A stretch of DNA of 64,000 nucleotides from Rhodospirillales bacterium (GCA_022823235.1 JAJDXO010000016.1:1-64000), one strand, 5' to 3'. Shown: positions 42,828-52,930, counted from the stretch's first letter. Program-made: numbers and translations. The notes: generated by a model not told the origin, from the sequence alone.

Positions 42828-44231
42828 TCAGATAAAGCCGTTGGGCGGCTCGATCCCGCTGGCTTCGAGCTGCTCGGCGACCGCCGACTTGAGCCGGGCA
42901 AGCGCCTGTGAATCGGCCGCTTCGCACCGGGCCACCAATACCGCCTGGGTATTGGATGCCCTGAGCAGCCACCATCCGTCGCTGGTTTCGACACGGACAC
43001 CGTCAATGTCGCGCACCGTGATGCCGCGGCGTCCCTTGAGCCGCGCCTTGACCTCGTCGATCACGTCGAACTTCCTGTTGTCGGCGCACTCGAATCGCAG
43101 TTCCGGCGTGTTGACCATCTGCGGCAGGGAGTCCCGCACGTCCGCGAGCCGCTGATTGGCGGCGGCGAGCACGCTCATTACCCGGACGGCGGCATACAGG
43201 GCGTCGTCATATCCGTAATGGCCGTCGGCGATGAAGATGTGACCGCTCATCTCGCCGGCCAGGGGCGCGCCGGTTTCGGCCATCTTGGTCTTGATCAGCG
43301 AGTGGCCGGCCTTCCACATCACGGGCTTGCCGCCGGCGCGTTCGATTTCGTCGAACAACACCTGGCTTGCCTTGACGTCGGCGATGATGGTGGCGCCCGG
43401 ATTGCGGCTCAGCACGTCACGCGCCAGCACCACCATGATCTGGTCGCCCCAGAGCGCCCTGCCCTCGGAGTCGACCAACCCGATCCGGTCCCCGTCGCCG
43501 TCGAAGGCGAACCCCAAATCGCAATGCTCCCTGGTCACCAGCTCCTTCAGCTGCTCGAGATTCTCCTCCACCGTCGGATCGGGGTGATGGGCGGGAAACG
43601 TGCCATCGATCTCCGTATTGATGGCGTAATGGGAGTGGGGCAGCCGCCTCAGCAGCTTCTTGAGAACGTCGCCGGCGGCGCCATTGCCTGCATCCCAGGC
43701 GACCCGAAGCGGCACGCCCAGGCTGAACCCTTGGACAAGCTGATCGACATAAGCGTCCTCGACCTCGACCTCCTCGACCTCGCCGCTGCCCGATGAGAAT
43801 TTTCCGGTACCTGCCCGTACGCCCAGCGCCTGAATGTCGGCGCCATGGAACGGCTTGTGACCGAGCACCATCTTGATGCCGTTATGGTCCGGCGGATTGT
43901 GGGAACCGGTGACCATCATGCCGGCATCCACGTCCAGATGGTAGGTGGCGAAGTACAGCATCGGCGTCGGGCCCCGGCCGATCAGGCGCACGTCGGCACC
44001 GGCGGCGGTCAGCCCCTCGGTGAGCGCGGCACACAATTCAGGGGAGCTGATCCGGCCGTCGTAACCGACCGCGACCACCGGATTTCCATCCCGGCCGGCG
44101 GTTTCACCCGCGATCGAGCCGAAGGTCCGTCCGATGACCCGAACGTCATCGGCGTCCAGGGTGTCGCCGACGATGCCGCGGATGTCGTATTCCCGGAGGA
44201 TCGTCGGGTCCAATTTTCGGCTGTCGGTCAT
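42828..44231 (-). CDS. phosphomannomutase/phosphoglucomutase
   Basis: A 467-aa alpha-D-phosphohexomutase starting at ATG 44231 (MTDSRKLDPT), with GAGGGGG upstream. Phosphoserine loop VTGSHNPP (S110), metal-binding loop DGDGDRIG, sugar-binding GEMSGHIFI and the C-terminal phosphate-binding RASNTQ. It interconverts hexose 1- and 6-phosphates for GDP-mannose or UDP-glucose synthesis. It lies 21 bp after ugd on the same strand, in a sugar-nucleotide group with galU. Confidence 0.94.
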   Translation of the reverse strand: MTDSRKLDPTILREYDIRGIVGDTLDADDVRVIGRTFGSIAGETAGRDGNPVVAVGYDGRISSPELCAALTEGLTAAGADVRLIGRGPTPMLYFATYHLDVDAGMMVTGSHNPPDHNGIKMVLGHKPFHGADIQALGVRAGTGKFSSGSGEVEEVEVEDAYVDQLVQGFSLGVPLRVAWDAGNGAAGDVLKKLLRRLPHSHYAINTEIDGTFPAHHPDPTVEENLEQLKELVTREHCDLGFAFDGDGDRIGLVDSEGRALWGDQIMVVLARDVLSRNPGATIIADVKASQVLFDEIERAGGKPVMWKAGHSLIKTKMAETGAPLAGEMSGHIFIADGHYGYDDALYAAVRVMSVLAAANQRLADVRDSLPQMVNTPELRFECADNRKFDVIDEVKARLKGRRGITVRDIDGVRVETSDGWWLLRASNTQAVLVARCEAADSQALARLKSAVAEQLEASGIEPPNGFI

Positions 44232-44252
44232 AGGGACCCCCTCGCGCGCCAT

Positions 44253-45581
44253 TTATTTTGCGGCGGACGGCGATGCTCCCGGCCGGCCAACACAACTGTA
44301 GTCAAACCCGGCGGCAACCATCTCATCCGGATTATAGATGTTTCTGTAGTCTACCATGCAAGGCTGCTTCATGAGCGATTTCACGCGTTCCAGATCCAGT
44401 GCCCGAAACTCGTTCCACTCGGTGACGATGGCGACCACGTCGGAGCCTTCGACGGCGTCGTAGGAGGTCTCGCACCAGGTCACCCCGTCGATGAGTTCCC
44501 GGGCTTCCTCCATTCCCCGGGGGTCGAAGACCCGGACCTCGGCGCCGGCTTCAATCAGTGCCGGCACGATGTCGAGGCTGGGCGAATCCCGCATGTCGTC
44601 GGTATTCGGTTTGAAGGTCAGCCCAAGGACCGAGACCGTCTTGCCGGTCAACGATCCCCCGCACGCCCGGATGACCTTGCCGGCCATGCGCCGCTTGCGA
44701 TCATCATTGACCGATACCACCGTATCGACAATCTTGACCGGGCTTCCGGCATCCTGGGCCGTCCGCACCAGGGCGAGAGTGTCCTTGGGGAAGCAGGACC
44801 CGCCGTACCCCGGCCCCGCATGAAGAAACTTGCGGCCGATCCGGCCATCGAGACCGATACCGCGAGCCACGTCCTGGACATCGGCGCCCACCGCCTCGCA
44901 CAGATCAGCCATCTCATTGATGAACGTGATCTTGGTCGCCAGGAAGGTATTGGCGGCGTACTTGATCAACTCCGCCGTCCGCCGCTGGGTGAAGATAATC
45001 GGGGTTTCGATCAGATACAGCGGCCGGTAGAGGCCCCGCATCACCTCATTGGCCCGCTCCGAGGTGGATCCGATCACCACCCGGTCCGGCCGCATGAAGT
45101 CGTTGATCGCCGAGCCTTCGCGCAGGAACTCGGGATTGGAAACCACGTCGAATTCGGCGTCGGGACGCGCCTGGCGGACGATGTTCTCGACCTCGTCCCC
45201 GGTGCCCACGGGCACCGTCGATTTGGTGACGATCACGGTGTACCCGTCCATGGCTTCGGCGATTTCGCGGGCCGCGTCGTAGACGTAGTGCAGGTCGGCG
45301 TGCCCGTCGCCACGGCGGCTCGGCGTGCCGACGGCGATGAATACCGCGTCGGCCCCCTGAACGCCGTCTTCAAGTCTGGTTGCAAAGGACAACCGTCCGG
45401 CCGCGACGCTCTTCTCCACGAGGGCGTCCAGTTCCGGCTCAAAGATCGGTATTTCACCGGCATTCAGCCGATCGATCTTGGCTTCGTCCTTGTCGACGCA
45501 AACCACTTCCACGCCGAACTCGGAGAAACAGGCGCCGGAAACCAGACCAACATAGCCGGTACCGATCATGGCGATTTTCAT
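44253..45581 (-). CDS. ugd: UDP-glucose 6-dehydrogenase
   Basis: A 442-aa enzyme oxidising UDP-glucose to UDP-glucuronate. N-terminal Rossmann motif GTGYVGLVSG (7-16), STVPVGT, NPEFLREGSAINDF, the catalytic Cys in GPGYGGSCFPKD, and the C-terminal NAD/UDP-binding GLTFKPNTDDMRDSP. It supplies glucuronate for exopolysaccharide or LPS. It is 50 bp after galU, whose product is its substrate precursor. Confidence 0.96.
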   Translation of the reverse strand: MKIAMIGTGYVGLVSGACFSEFGVEVVCVDKDEAKIDRLNAGEIPIFEPELDALVEKSVAAGRLSFATRLEDGVQGADAVFIAVGTPSRRGDGHADLHYVYDAAREIAEAMDGYTVIVTKSTVPVGTGDEVENIVRQARPDAEFDVVSNPEFLREGSAINDFMRPDRVVIGSTSERANEVMRGLYRPLYLIETPIIFTQRRTAELIKYAANTFLATKITFINEMADLCEAVGADVQDVARGIGLDGRIGRKFLHAGPGYGGSCFPKDTLALVRTAQDAGSPVKIVDTVVSVNDDRKRRMAGKVIRACGGSLTGKTVSVLGLTFKPNTDDMRDSPSLDIVPALIEAGAEVRVFDPRGMEEARELIDGVTWCETSYDAVEGSDVVAIVTEWNEFRALDLERVKSLMKQPCMVDYRNIYNPDEMVAAGFDYSCVGRPGASPSAAK

Positions 45582-45631
45582 GTGGGACTATCCTTCACGT
45601 TCAAGTGCGGCGCGAATTCAGGTTTCGCCTA

Positions 45632-46501
45632 TCATCCGTAGGCCGCGAGAATTTTCTTTACACGATCGGTCATATCATCCCGATCCAAACCGAACGCAAT
45701 GTTGGCTTCAATGAAACCCAACCGGTTGCCGCAATCGAAACGGCGGCCCTCGAACCGGAGACCATGAAACGAGATGTCTCCGATGGTCCGCGCCATGGCG
45801 TCGGTCAGCTGGATTTCGCCCCCCGCCCCCTTCTCCTGCCGATCCAACTCCCTGAGGACCTGGGGTTGCAGGATGTAGCGCCCGATAATCGATAGGGTGG
45901 ACGGTGCGTCGGCCGGGTCCGGTTTCTCCACCAGGGCCCGGGCCCGCGCCAGCGTCCCGTCATCCTCCGCCACATCGAGAATACCGTAGCGGTCGGTATG
46001 CTCCGTCGGGACATCCTCCGCCGCCACGAGGTTGCCGCCGGTCCGCTCGTAGACATCGATCATCTGGGAGAGGCAACCGGGCTCCGCCAGGATGAGATCG
46101 TCGGCCAGCAGCACGGCAAACGGCTCGTCACCGATGAGATAGCGGGCACACCATACGGCATGCCCGAGCCCCAGGGGATGCTGCTGACGGGTATAGGCGA
46201 TGCGGCCGGCCTCGGGCATGACCTCGCGGATGGCGGCCAGCGCTTCGGTCTTTCCCTGCTGCTCGAGGGAGCGCTCCAGTTCGGAAGAGGCATCGAAGTG
46301 GTCCTCGATGGCGCTTTTGGCGCGGCCGGTGACGAAAATGAACTCCTCGATCCCCGCTGCCCGGGCCTCGTCGACCGCGTACTGGATCAGCGGCCGATCG
46401 ACCACCGGCAGCATTTCCTTGGGCATCGCCTTCGTTGCCGGCAGGAAGCGGGTCCCCTGGCCGGCCACCGGAAATACCGCTTTTCGAATTGGATTTGCCA
46501 T
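45632..46501 (-). CDS. galU: UTP--glucose-1-phosphate uridylyltransferase
   Basis: A 289-aa nucleotidyltransferase starting at ATG 46501 (MANPIRKAVFPVAGQGTRFL). It has the GQGTRFLPATKAMPKEMLP nucleotide-binding motif, PLIQYAVDEARAAGI, VLLADDL and the VEKP region. It makes UDP-glucose. Divergent from the amidohydrolase gene. With ugd and the hexomutase it forms a compact pathway from glucose 6-phosphate to UDP-glucuronate. Confidence 0.96.
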   Translation of the reverse strand: MANPIRKAVFPVAGQGTRFLPATKAMPKEMLPVVDRPLIQYAVDEARAAGIEEFIFVTGRAKSAIEDHFDASSELERSLEQQGKTEALAAIREVMPEAGRIAYTRQQHPLGLGHAVWCARYLIGDEPFAVLLADDLILAEPGCLSQMIDVYERTGGNLVAAEDVPTEHTDRYGILDVAEDDGTLARARALVEKPDPADAPSTLSIIGRYILQPQVLRELDRQEKGAGGEIQLTDAMARTIGDISFHGLRFEGRRFDCGNRLGFIEANIAFGLDRDDMTDRVKKILAAYG

Positions 46502-46723
46502 GAACCCCCCAAAGAGAGGCCGGGGACCGGCCGGAATGGAAGCAACGCGCGGCGCGCGCTCCCCGGGTTGTGCCATAGGCATCTTCGCCGGGCAAGGACA
46601 CCGTTTGCCGCCGTCGGCCGCGTCCGGCCGCAAGTCGTACGGGACAAGATGGGGCCGGCAGGGTATTTTTCCTTGAGCCAGAACATAGCCACGACGGCTG
46701 AACGCGCGGAAAGGATCAAAGCG

Positions 46724-47707
46724 ATGGACGGCAAAATTGCATTGGAGGAGCACATGGCTCTTCCGGAAACCCTGGATGATTCCCTGCAGATAGTGGGCGC
46801 GTCGCCCGGCTGGGAGCTGCTTCGCGACCGGCTGCTGGATATCGGGGAGTTGCGCCTCGAACAGATGGACAGGCATGGAATTGAAGTGACCCTGGTGTCG
46901 CTCAATGCCCCGGCCGTTCAGGCAATCGTCGACCGTCAGGAAGCGGCGGAGATATCCACCCGGGCGAACGACCACCTCGCCGAACAGGTGGCGAAGAACC
47001 CGGACCGGTTCCGGGGGTTCGCCGCGCTCCCCATGCAGGACCCGGAAATGGCGTCGAAGGAATTGACCAGGTGCGTCAACGACCTGGGCTTCGTCGGCGC
47101 GCTGGTCAACGGCTTCACCCAGCGCGACGTGTCCGATTCCGTCGTCTATTACGATTTCCCCGAATACCGGAGTTTCTGGGCGACCGTCGCCGAGCTCGAC
47201 GTGCCGTTCTATCTGCACCCCCGGGCGCAGATCAAAGAGCGCGATTTCGCCACCTCGGGCCATCCGTGGCTGGAGACCGCCGTCTGGGGATTCGCCCGCG
47301 AGACCTCGATCCACGCCCTGCGCCTCTGCGGCTCCGGCCTGTTCGATGAATATCCCGGCCTCAAGGTGGTATTGGGACACCTGGGTGAACGCATCCCCTA
47401 CGACCTGTGGCGCATCGACGCCCGGATGACGATCACCGGCGCCGAATACAAGGGGTCCCGGCCCATCGGTCAGATTTTCAGGGAGCATTTCCACATCACG
47501 ACCTCGGGCAATTTCTCCGATACCACGCTGCGCTGCTGCCTGGATGAAATGGGCGTCGACCATCTGATGTTTTCCGTCGACTACCCGTTCGAACAGACCG
47601 ACGAGGCGGCCACTTGGTACGACGAGACGCCCATCCTCGACGATGAGCAGCGCCGGCAAATCGGCCGCGACAACGCCAACAAACTGTTCAAGCTGGGTCT
47701 CGACTAG
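46724..47707 (+). CDS. amidohydrolase-2 family protein (hydroxybenzoate decarboxylase-like)
   Basis: A 327-aa TIM-barrel metal enzyme starting at ATG 46724 (MDGKIALEEH), with AAGGAT upstream. Metal and active-site residues: the N-terminal E-x-H (ALEEHM), His in FYLHPRAQ, His in VLGHLGERIPYDLWRID and Asp in FSVDYPFE. The set matches gamma-resorcylate/2,3-dihydroxybenzoate decarboxylases of the ACMSD superfamily, so nonoxidative decarboxylation of an aromatic acid is likely. The stop codon TAG is part of a TAGAGCAGT sequence shared with the MITE-like ends. Confidence 0.9.
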   Translation: MDGKIALEEHMALPETLDDSLQIVGASPGWELLRDRLLDIGELRLEQMDRHGIEVTLVSLNAPAVQAIVDRQEAAEISTRANDHLAEQVAKNPDRFRGFAALPMQDPEMASKELTRCVNDLGFVGALVNGFTQRDVSDSVVYYDFPEYRSFWATVAELDVPFYLHPRAQIKERDFATSGHPWLETAVWGFARETSIHALRLCGSGLFDEYPGLKVVLGHLGERIPYDLWRIDARMTITGAEYKGSRPIGQIFREHFHITTSGNFSDTTLRCCLDEMGVDHLMFSVDYPFEQTDEAATWYDETPILDDEQRRQIGRDNANKLFKLGLD

Positions 47708-47756
47708 AGCAGTTGCCGGGCGGGCGCCGCCAGGGCCGGGAGAGCGATCCGCCGGA

Positions 47757-48488
47757 TCAAATCCCCAGCAGCAGATCCTTGGCCTGGTTGATCTTGGTCG
47801 CGAGATAGGTCGAACCGCCCCGGTCGGGATGCAATTTGGTCATCAGGTCCCGGTGGGCTTCCTTGATCTCGTCCTCGGTCGGGTCGCCGTCGAGCCCCAG
47901 CACCTCGAGCGCCTCGTCACGGGTCATGGCGCCGCTGCCGGCCGCCGCCCTGCCCGACCCGTCACCGGCGCCGGCGGCGCCCGCGCGCTCCCGCCACTCG
48001 TCGGGATGATAACGCTCCAGGTAGGCCATCAGGACCTGCGCCGATTGTTCGTCCGCCGCGCATTCACCAAGCAGGCCGATGAGCTGGTCCAGGGACAGGT
48101 CGCGCAGCATCCGGCCCTGGTAACCGCCCTGCAGCACCTCGCCGTCCATCTCGCCCGATCCCAGGTCCAGATTCATGCGCAGGAAAGCCGTCTCGACTTG
48201 GGATGACTGCCCGGCGCCCGCCCGGGCGCCCGACGACATGCGCTGCCAGTTCTTATGCATCCTCTTGAGCGCCCGGAAACGCATGATCCATGGAAGCAGG
48301 GCGGGCAGGAGAAAGAACAGAAACGTCGCCCCGCCCCGAAGCACCAGAAAAATTGTCAGGGGGACGAAAATGACGACAAGCGCAATTTTCAGGACCTTGG
48401 CCAGCTGAGCCGGCGGCGCCGAGGCAAACCAACGGGCGGCCAGAAACACGCCGATGAGGATCGCGACTCCCAGGATGAATGTCGGCAT
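47757..48488 (-). CDS. membrane-anchored DnaJ-domain protein
   Basis: A 243-aa protein with two or three N-terminal hydrophobic helices (TFILGVAILIGVFLAARWF, LKIALVVIFVPLTIFLVL, FLFFLLPALLPWIMRF). A middle region (residues 100-160) is alpha-helical, and a C-terminal J domain (about 185-243) carries the HPD motif in LMTKLHPDRGGS. The J domain would stimulate DnaK at the membrane. It starts 7 bp beyond the VWA gene, probably co-transcribed. Confidence 0.9.
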   Translation of the reverse strand: MPTFILGVAILIGVFLAARWFASAPPAQLAKVLKIALVVIFVPLTIFLVLRGGATFLFFLLPALLPWIMRFRALKRMHKNWQRMSSGARAGAGQSSQVETAFLRMNLDLGSGEMDGEVLQGGYQGRMLRDLSLDQLIGLLGECAADEQSAQVLMAYLERYHPDEWRERAGAAGAGDGSGRAAAGSGAMTRDEALEVLGLDGDPTEDEIKEAHRDLMTKLHPDRGGSTYLATKINQAKDLLLGI

Positions 48489-48495
48489 GGGCCCG

Positions 48496-49206
48496 CTAAC
48501 CCCGATTCACCTGATGGGCGATTTGCAGGACGGCGCCTCCCTGGCTCTTGGCCAAATCCTCGAGCGCCGGCCGGCCGCCGGCGGCGTAGACCGCCACTGC
48601 CTGAAGAAGTTCCCTCAAGGTCTGGGCACTCGAGGAGTCGAACCGGCAATAGGCGCCGTTGGTCAGCGCGGCGATTTGCTTGAAGGCGAACTCCGCCATG
48701 CCGTCATACCCCTCCTGGAAGACGAAGACCGGCACACCGAGAATGCCCAATTCGCCGGCAATGTGGCCGAGTTTGTCGACATCCTCCTCGACGCAATCGC
48801 CGACAAACACCAGCGCGTCGATAGGTTTCTGCTTGGTTTCCTGGACCGCGTGCCGCAGCACCTTGGCGATCTGGGTCTCGCCCGCCAGGCAGAAGACACC
48901 GGTCATCTGGCGAAGCAGCGCCTGTGAATCGGTCATCCACTTGGTGGCCTTGAATTCGCCGAAGCCGCGGTAATAGCAGAGCTGAATTTCCAGACCGCCC
49001 AGCGCCGCGGTTTCCTGGAACATGGCGCCCTGGAGACTGCTGGCCCGGTCCCAAGTGGGCTCCCGGCTCGCCGTCGCGTCCATGGCGAACAACAGGCGGC
49101 CGGGATCGCCGCTGGAACTCGCCCGTTTCGGCGTCAGCGCGACCTTCTGGAGGAATTCCTGGACCTCGTCCGACGAGGACTTGGTCGGCAGCTTCCTGTC
49201 GGCCAT
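48496..49206 (-). CDS. VWA-domain protein
   Basis: A 236-aa soluble protein with a von Willebrand A-like fold. Metal-site motif FAMDATASREPTW (D-x-T-x-S) near residue 42, then VFVGDCVEEDVDKLGHIAGE and GVPVFVFQEGYDGMAEFAFK. It has an N-terminal basic stretch and no signal peptide. The MIDAS residues look intact. Function unknown; its linkage to the membrane DnaJ-like gene suggests a shared chaperone or assembly role, which is inference. Confidence 0.88.
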   Translation of the reverse strand: MADRKLPTKSSSDEVQEFLQKVALTPKRASSSGDPGRLLFAMDATASREPTWDRASSLQGAMFQETAALGGLEIQLCYYRGFGEFKATKWMTDSQALLRQMTGVFCLAGETQIAKVLRHAVQETKQKPIDALVFVGDCVEEDVDKLGHIAGELGILGVPVFVFQEGYDGMAEFAFKQIAALTNGAYCRFDSSSAQTLRELLQAVAVYAAGGRPALEDLAKSQGGAVLQIAHQVNRG

Positions 49207-49318
49207 TCGATATTTCCTCGCCTAGCTGCGTGCTCCGGCGGCTTGCATCGGCTTAGTCCGGGCGCTCGTCCCGCCCGGATTTCCCGCTCAAAATAAGAAA
49301 AGCGGGGGCAAGGAGTCT

Positions 49319-49336
49319 AGAGCAGTTTCCGGCCTC
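49319..49336 (+). repeat. solo MITE-family terminal sequence
   Basis: TA-GAGCAGTTTCCGGCC matches the element termini at 53715-53731 (reverse) over about 15 nt. No second end is nearby; a relic or chance similarity. Confidence 0.4.
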
Positions 49337-49369
49337 AAGACAACACGTGCAAAGGGGTCCCTCGGCCTT

Positions 49370-50383
49370 TTAGCTCTTGTGGATCGTGCCGTCGGGACGG
49401 AAAGCGTGAAAGACGAAGGCAAAGGTGATGTCGTGAACGATGTCGACCATGCCGTTCGCGGTTTTCCTTTGCACCACGACGTTGCCCACATCGCGGCCCC
49501 GGGAGATGTCGCGGCTATCGAGGGCCGAGTTCTGGCCCATTTCCCAGGTCATGACGATATCACCCGCCTCGATCCGCTTCTTCTTGCGGAGAAGCTCCAT
49601 CGTCCAGGCCTGATCCCCGACGGCGATGACCCGGGCCATGGCGGGAATCCCGCTCGGCAGCGGACCGCGATAGAGGAACGGGCGGGTGGCCGTGTCATAG
49701 CCGACATACGGATTGCCGCCGCCCCGGCCGCCGAAGGGAATGGCGGGTTTCAACACGGTCCCCTCGGGAAACCGGGCCTTGAATTTCGCGAAGCTCTCGA
49801 TACGCGACGGGAGCATCTTCAATTGCTTGCCGGTGAGTTCGCCGACGATGGCCTCGCCCAGGAACTGCTGCCACCAGCTTTCGGTGGTCCGGTCGTACAT
49901 CACCAGATCCGAATTGCGCAGCTTGCCGGTGGTGCCGAATTCCAGAACCTTGCCGTCGACCCGGGCGTCGAACACGATCGCCGAGTTGCACAGCGGGCAA
50001 TAGGTGACCGTGACCGGAATACCGCCGACCTTGTCGTTGACGACCTCATGGCGCATCAGGATGCCGAGGGGATAGGCCTTGGCTTCGCCGTTCATGGCGA
50101 AGCTGATCACCGGCACGGTATCCGCGAGGCCGCGCACGTCCTTGGCCGGCTCGAATTTGGGATTGTCGATGGACGGGATGCCGTCCTTGGGCGGGCCGCC
50201 GGAAATGATCTCGGAATATTCGACCGACTTCTTGCTGAAATCCGTGGCCGGCCACGCGAATTTCCAGATTACCGGATTCGCGGCGGCGGCCGCGGCGGTC
50301 AAGGCGACGAGAGCGCCGGCCAGGACGCTCGAAACGGCCATCCGGCGGGCGCGTGCAAGGATATGCGGGGGCGTGTTGCTCAT
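49370..50383 (-). CDS. DUF3179-domain exported protein
   Basis: A 337-aa protein with a signal peptide (RMAVSSVLAGALVALTAAAA, cleaved near AAANP). It carries the DUF3179 pattern: FEPAKDVRGLADTVPVISFA, RHEVVNDKVGGIPVTVTYCP, LCNSAIVFDARVDGKVLEFG, and DLVMYDRTTESWWQQFLGEA. The conserved CPLC in VTYCPLCNSA may bind a metal or form a disulfide. Function unknown. It is monocistronic. Confidence 0.9.
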   Translation of the reverse strand: MSNTPPHILARARRMAVSSVLAGALVALTAAAAAANPVIWKFAWPATDFSKKSVEYSEIISGGPPKDGIPSIDNPKFEPAKDVRGLADTVPVISFAMNGEAKAYPLGILMRHEVVNDKVGGIPVTVTYCPLCNSAIVFDARVDGKVLEFGTTGKLRNSDLVMYDRTTESWWQQFLGEAIVGELTGKQLKMLPSRIESFAKFKARFPEGTVLKPAIPFGGRGGGNPYVGYDTATRPFLYRGPLPSGIPAMARVIAVGDQAWTMELLRKKKRIEAGDIVMTWEMGQNSALDSRDISRGRDVGNVVVQRKTANGMVDIVHDITFAFVFHAFRPDGTIHKS

Positions 50384-50452
50384 GCGGGAAATGTGCGCCC
50401 GCCCCGAATTCGCTTCAACTCACTACGCATCACGTCTCGGTGATGCTTCGGC

Positions 50453-50836
50453 TCAGCCGATTACCGCCGTAACGTCGACGTGAATCAGCGCATCGCCGCC
50501 GGCATGAAGCTGGTGCGTATGCCGGGCCGGCCGCGCATCCTCATCGGGGAACATCTCCACCCAGGGGCGGTTGACCTCGGACCTCTGGGACGGCTCCTTG
50601 AGCCAGACATTGATCTTGACGATGTCGTCCGTGGTGCCGCCGGCGGCCTCGACCACCGCCCGGATATGGCCGAACGCGTTGTCCATCTGCTCGTCCAGGG
50701 ATTCCGGCATGGCGCCGGTTACCGGGTCCTTGCCGCTCAGCAATCCGCTCATCAGCAAATTACCGAGCAGGCTCGCCGCCGGGATCGGGTTCGAATGCTT
50801 GAATCCGTCGATTTCGATACTCTTGCGCTTGGCCAT
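50453..50836 (-). CDS. RidA-family protein
   Basis: A 127-aa protein starting at ATG 50836 (MAKRKSIEIDGFKHSNPIP), with GGGAGAA upstream. The RidA-type core is present: GNLLMSGLLSGKDPVTGAMP, LDEQMDNAFGHIRAVVEAAG, DIVKINVWLKEPS, and the C-terminal ARPARHTHQLHAGGDALIHV. The usual catalytic Arg of canonical RidA is replaced by a His-rich stretch, so activity may differ. It is 80 bp after the GST gene on the same strand. Confidence 0.88.
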   Translation of the reverse strand: MAKRKSIEIDGFKHSNPIPAASLLGNLLMSGLLSGKDPVTGAMPESLDEQMDNAFGHIRAVVEAAGGTTDDIVKINVWLKEPSQRSEVNRPWVEMFPDEDARPARHTHQLHAGGDALIHVDVTAVIG

Positions 50837-50916
50837 GTGGGTTCTCCCGATTGAAGCTGAAACATCCGGGGCGCGAACGGCCCCGATCACCACCCGGGCG
50901 GCAGGTTGCCGGGCAT

Positions 50917-51729
50917 CTATTGAAGACCGTCGAGATATTCCCGGCGCCGTTCCGCCACCCGGTCCCGGATCTTCGCGCCGTACTCGGCCATGGAGGATAT
51001 GTCATCCCCGGTCAGCCGCCCGGGCACGCACTCCCGAAAGCTCGGCCGTTCCTTGGCCCGCGCCCACCAGGCTTCGGACAACGGCCGGCCGGCGATCCAA
51101 ACGTCCAGCAACGTCAAATATTCCATCCGCGCCACATAGGGCATCAAATTGATATCGGCGAGGCTGTAGGTCTCCCCCAGGATCCACGGCCCGCCGGACT
51201 CATCGAGCGCCTGCTCCAGGTTCTTGAACAGCTTCTCGAAGTTGGCGATCGCCTGGAATACGTAAGGCGATTCGGTGCCCTCCTCGAATGTGGACTTGAA
51301 CCGGGCGCCCCGTGACGCGTCACCGGCGCTTTTGAACCGCTGTTGACGCTTCTCCTCCGGCATGGACTTCATCTTTTCCCGGAACATGGCCGAGAAGCTG
51401 AGTTCGCGGGTGGCTTCGAAAATGCCTTCGTCGACGTACTTGGACCACACCCGCATCCGCGCCTTTCCATAGGCATCGTCCGGGACCAGGGATGGTTCGG
51501 GACAAATGTCATCCAGGTACTCGCAGATCAGGGTCGATTCGACGATGATCTTGCCGTCATCGACGAGGGTCGGCACCACGCCCTTGGGGTTCAGCTTGAG
51601 GTATTCGGGATCAAACTGCTCGTTGTTGAACAGGTTGATGTTGTGGGTGTCGTATTCGAGACCCTTTTCGTCGAGGGTGATGAACACCTTCTGGGTGCAG
51701 ATGGAATTCCCCGATTTGTAGAGCTTCAT
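50917..51729 (-). CDS. glutathione S-transferase family protein
   Basis: A 270-aa protein starting at ATG 51729 ([20 protein letters not shown]), with GGGGAGAGAGG upstream. The N-terminal thioredoxin-like domain has [20 protein letters not shown] (cis-Pro and Glu-Ser for glutathione). The helical C-terminal domain includes [20 protein letters not shown], typical of GSTs. It is longer than most (an insertion about residues 125-160). Substrate unknown. Confidence 0.9.
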   Translation of the reverse strand: MKLYKSGNSICTQKVFITLDEKGLEYDTHNINLFNNEQFDPEYLKLNPKGVVPTLVDDGKIIVESTLICEYLDDICPEPSLVPDDAYGKARMRVWSKYVDEGIFEATRELSFSAMFREKMKSMPEEKRQQRFKSAGDASRGARFKSTFEEGTESPYVFQAIANFEKLFKNLEQALDESGGPWILGETYSLADINLMPYVARMEYLTLLDVWIAGRPLSEAWWARAKERPSFRECVPGRLTGDDISSMAEYGAKIRDRVAERRREYLDGLQ

Positions 51730-51790
51730 CCTCTCTCCCCTCACGTCGCGCTTTGTTGGCATAACCATACCGCTCGGGCATCATGAGACA

Positions 51791-52903
51791 ATGACCGAAC
51801 GGATCGAATGCGCGGTAATCGGCGCCGGCGTGGTGGGATTGGCCGTGGCGCGGACAATGGCCATGGCGGGCCGTGAGGTGATCATCCTCGAGGCGGCGGA
51901 CGCCATCGGAACCGGCGGCAGCTCCCGCAACAGCGAGGTTATCCACGCCGGCATCTATTATCCGACCGGCAGCGTCAAGGCGCTGACCTGCGTCGAAGGC
52001 AAGCACCGGTTGTACGAATATTGCGAAAGCCATGGGGTAGCCCATCGGAACTGCCAGAAGCTGATCGTCGCGACCGATAAGGATCAGCTCGATACCCTCG
52101 AGGGCATCCGCCGGACGGCGGCCGAAAACGGCGTCACCGATCTCACCTGGATCGAACAGCCCGCGTTGAGGGAAATGGAACCCGCCTTGCGGGCCGTCGC
52201 CGCCCTGCTGTCGCCCTCCACCGGCATCATCGACAGTCACGGGTTGATGCTGGCCTACCAGGGAGATGCCGAAGATGCCGGGGCGGTCATCGCCTTCAAC
52301 ACGCCGGTGACCCGGGGGATGGCGGCCGCCGACGGCACCCTGCACCTGGAGACCGGCGGCGAACAGCCGATGACGCTCGCCTGCGACATGGTCGTCAATT
52401 GCGGCGGGCTGCACGCGCCCGATATCGCCAACCGCATCGACGGATTGCCGGCCGAACACGTTCCGACCGCCTACTACGCCAAGGGAAACTACTTCACGCT
52501 GGGCGGCAAGGCGCCGTTCAGCCGCTTGATCTACCCGGTCCCCGAGCAGGCCGGGCTCGGGGTACATCTGACCCTGGATATGGGCGGCCAGGCCCGCTTC
52601 GGCCCCGATGTCGAGTGGATCGACGGAATCAATTACGAGGTCGATCCCCGCCGGGGCGACGTTTTCTATGAAGCGGTCCGCAAATATTGGCCCCAGCTGG
52701 AGGACGGGGCGCTGCAGCCGGGCTATTCGGGGATCCGTCCCAAAATCCAAGCACCAGGAGAACCGGCCAGGGATTTTGTCATCAGCGGCCCCGAGGACCA
52801 CGGCGTTGCCGGCCTGGTCAATATGTTCGGCATCGAATCGCCCGGGCTGACGGCCTCTCTCGCGCTGGCCGACGCGGTCGCCGGCCGGTTATCCGATCAG
52901 TGA
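51791..52903 (+). CDS. FAD-dependent oxidoreductase (L-2-hydroxyglutarate dehydrogenase-like)
   Basis: A 370-aa DAO-superfamily flavoprotein. FAD-binding [11 protein letters not shown] (12-22), acidic [28 protein letters not shown] (the signature of LhgO/L2HGDH proteins), [22 protein letters not shown] and a C-terminal [19 protein letters not shown]. It probably oxidises a 2-hydroxy acid and passes electrons to quinones or oxygen. It is divergent from the GST gene, 61 bp away. Confidence 0.9.
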   Translation: MTERIECAVIGAGVVGLAVARTMAMAGREVIILEAADAIGTGGSSRNSEVIHAGIYYPTGSVKALTCVEGKHRLYEYCESHGVAHRNCQKLIVATDKDQLDTLEGIRRTAAENGVTDLTWIEQPALREMEPALRAVAALLSPSTGIIDSHGLMLAYQGDAEDAGAVIAFNTPVTRGMAAADGTLHLETGGEQPMTLACDMVVNCGGLHAPDIANRIDGLPAEHVPTAYYAKGNYFTLGGKAPFSRLIYPVPEQAGLGVHLTLDMGGQARFGPDVEWIDGINYEVDPRRGDVFYEAVRKYWPQLEDGALQPGYSGIRPKIQAPGEPARDFVISGPEDHGVAGLVNMFGIESPGLTASLALADAVAGRLSDQ

Positions 52904-52930
52904 TACGGCCGGGATGGGGGCTGAATCGAG

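Noticed and set aside
47708-47722. Full MITE insertion after the amidohydrolase
   Set aside because: Only TAGAGCAGT and a few more bases match the element end; no body or second end follows, so it is not called as an element.
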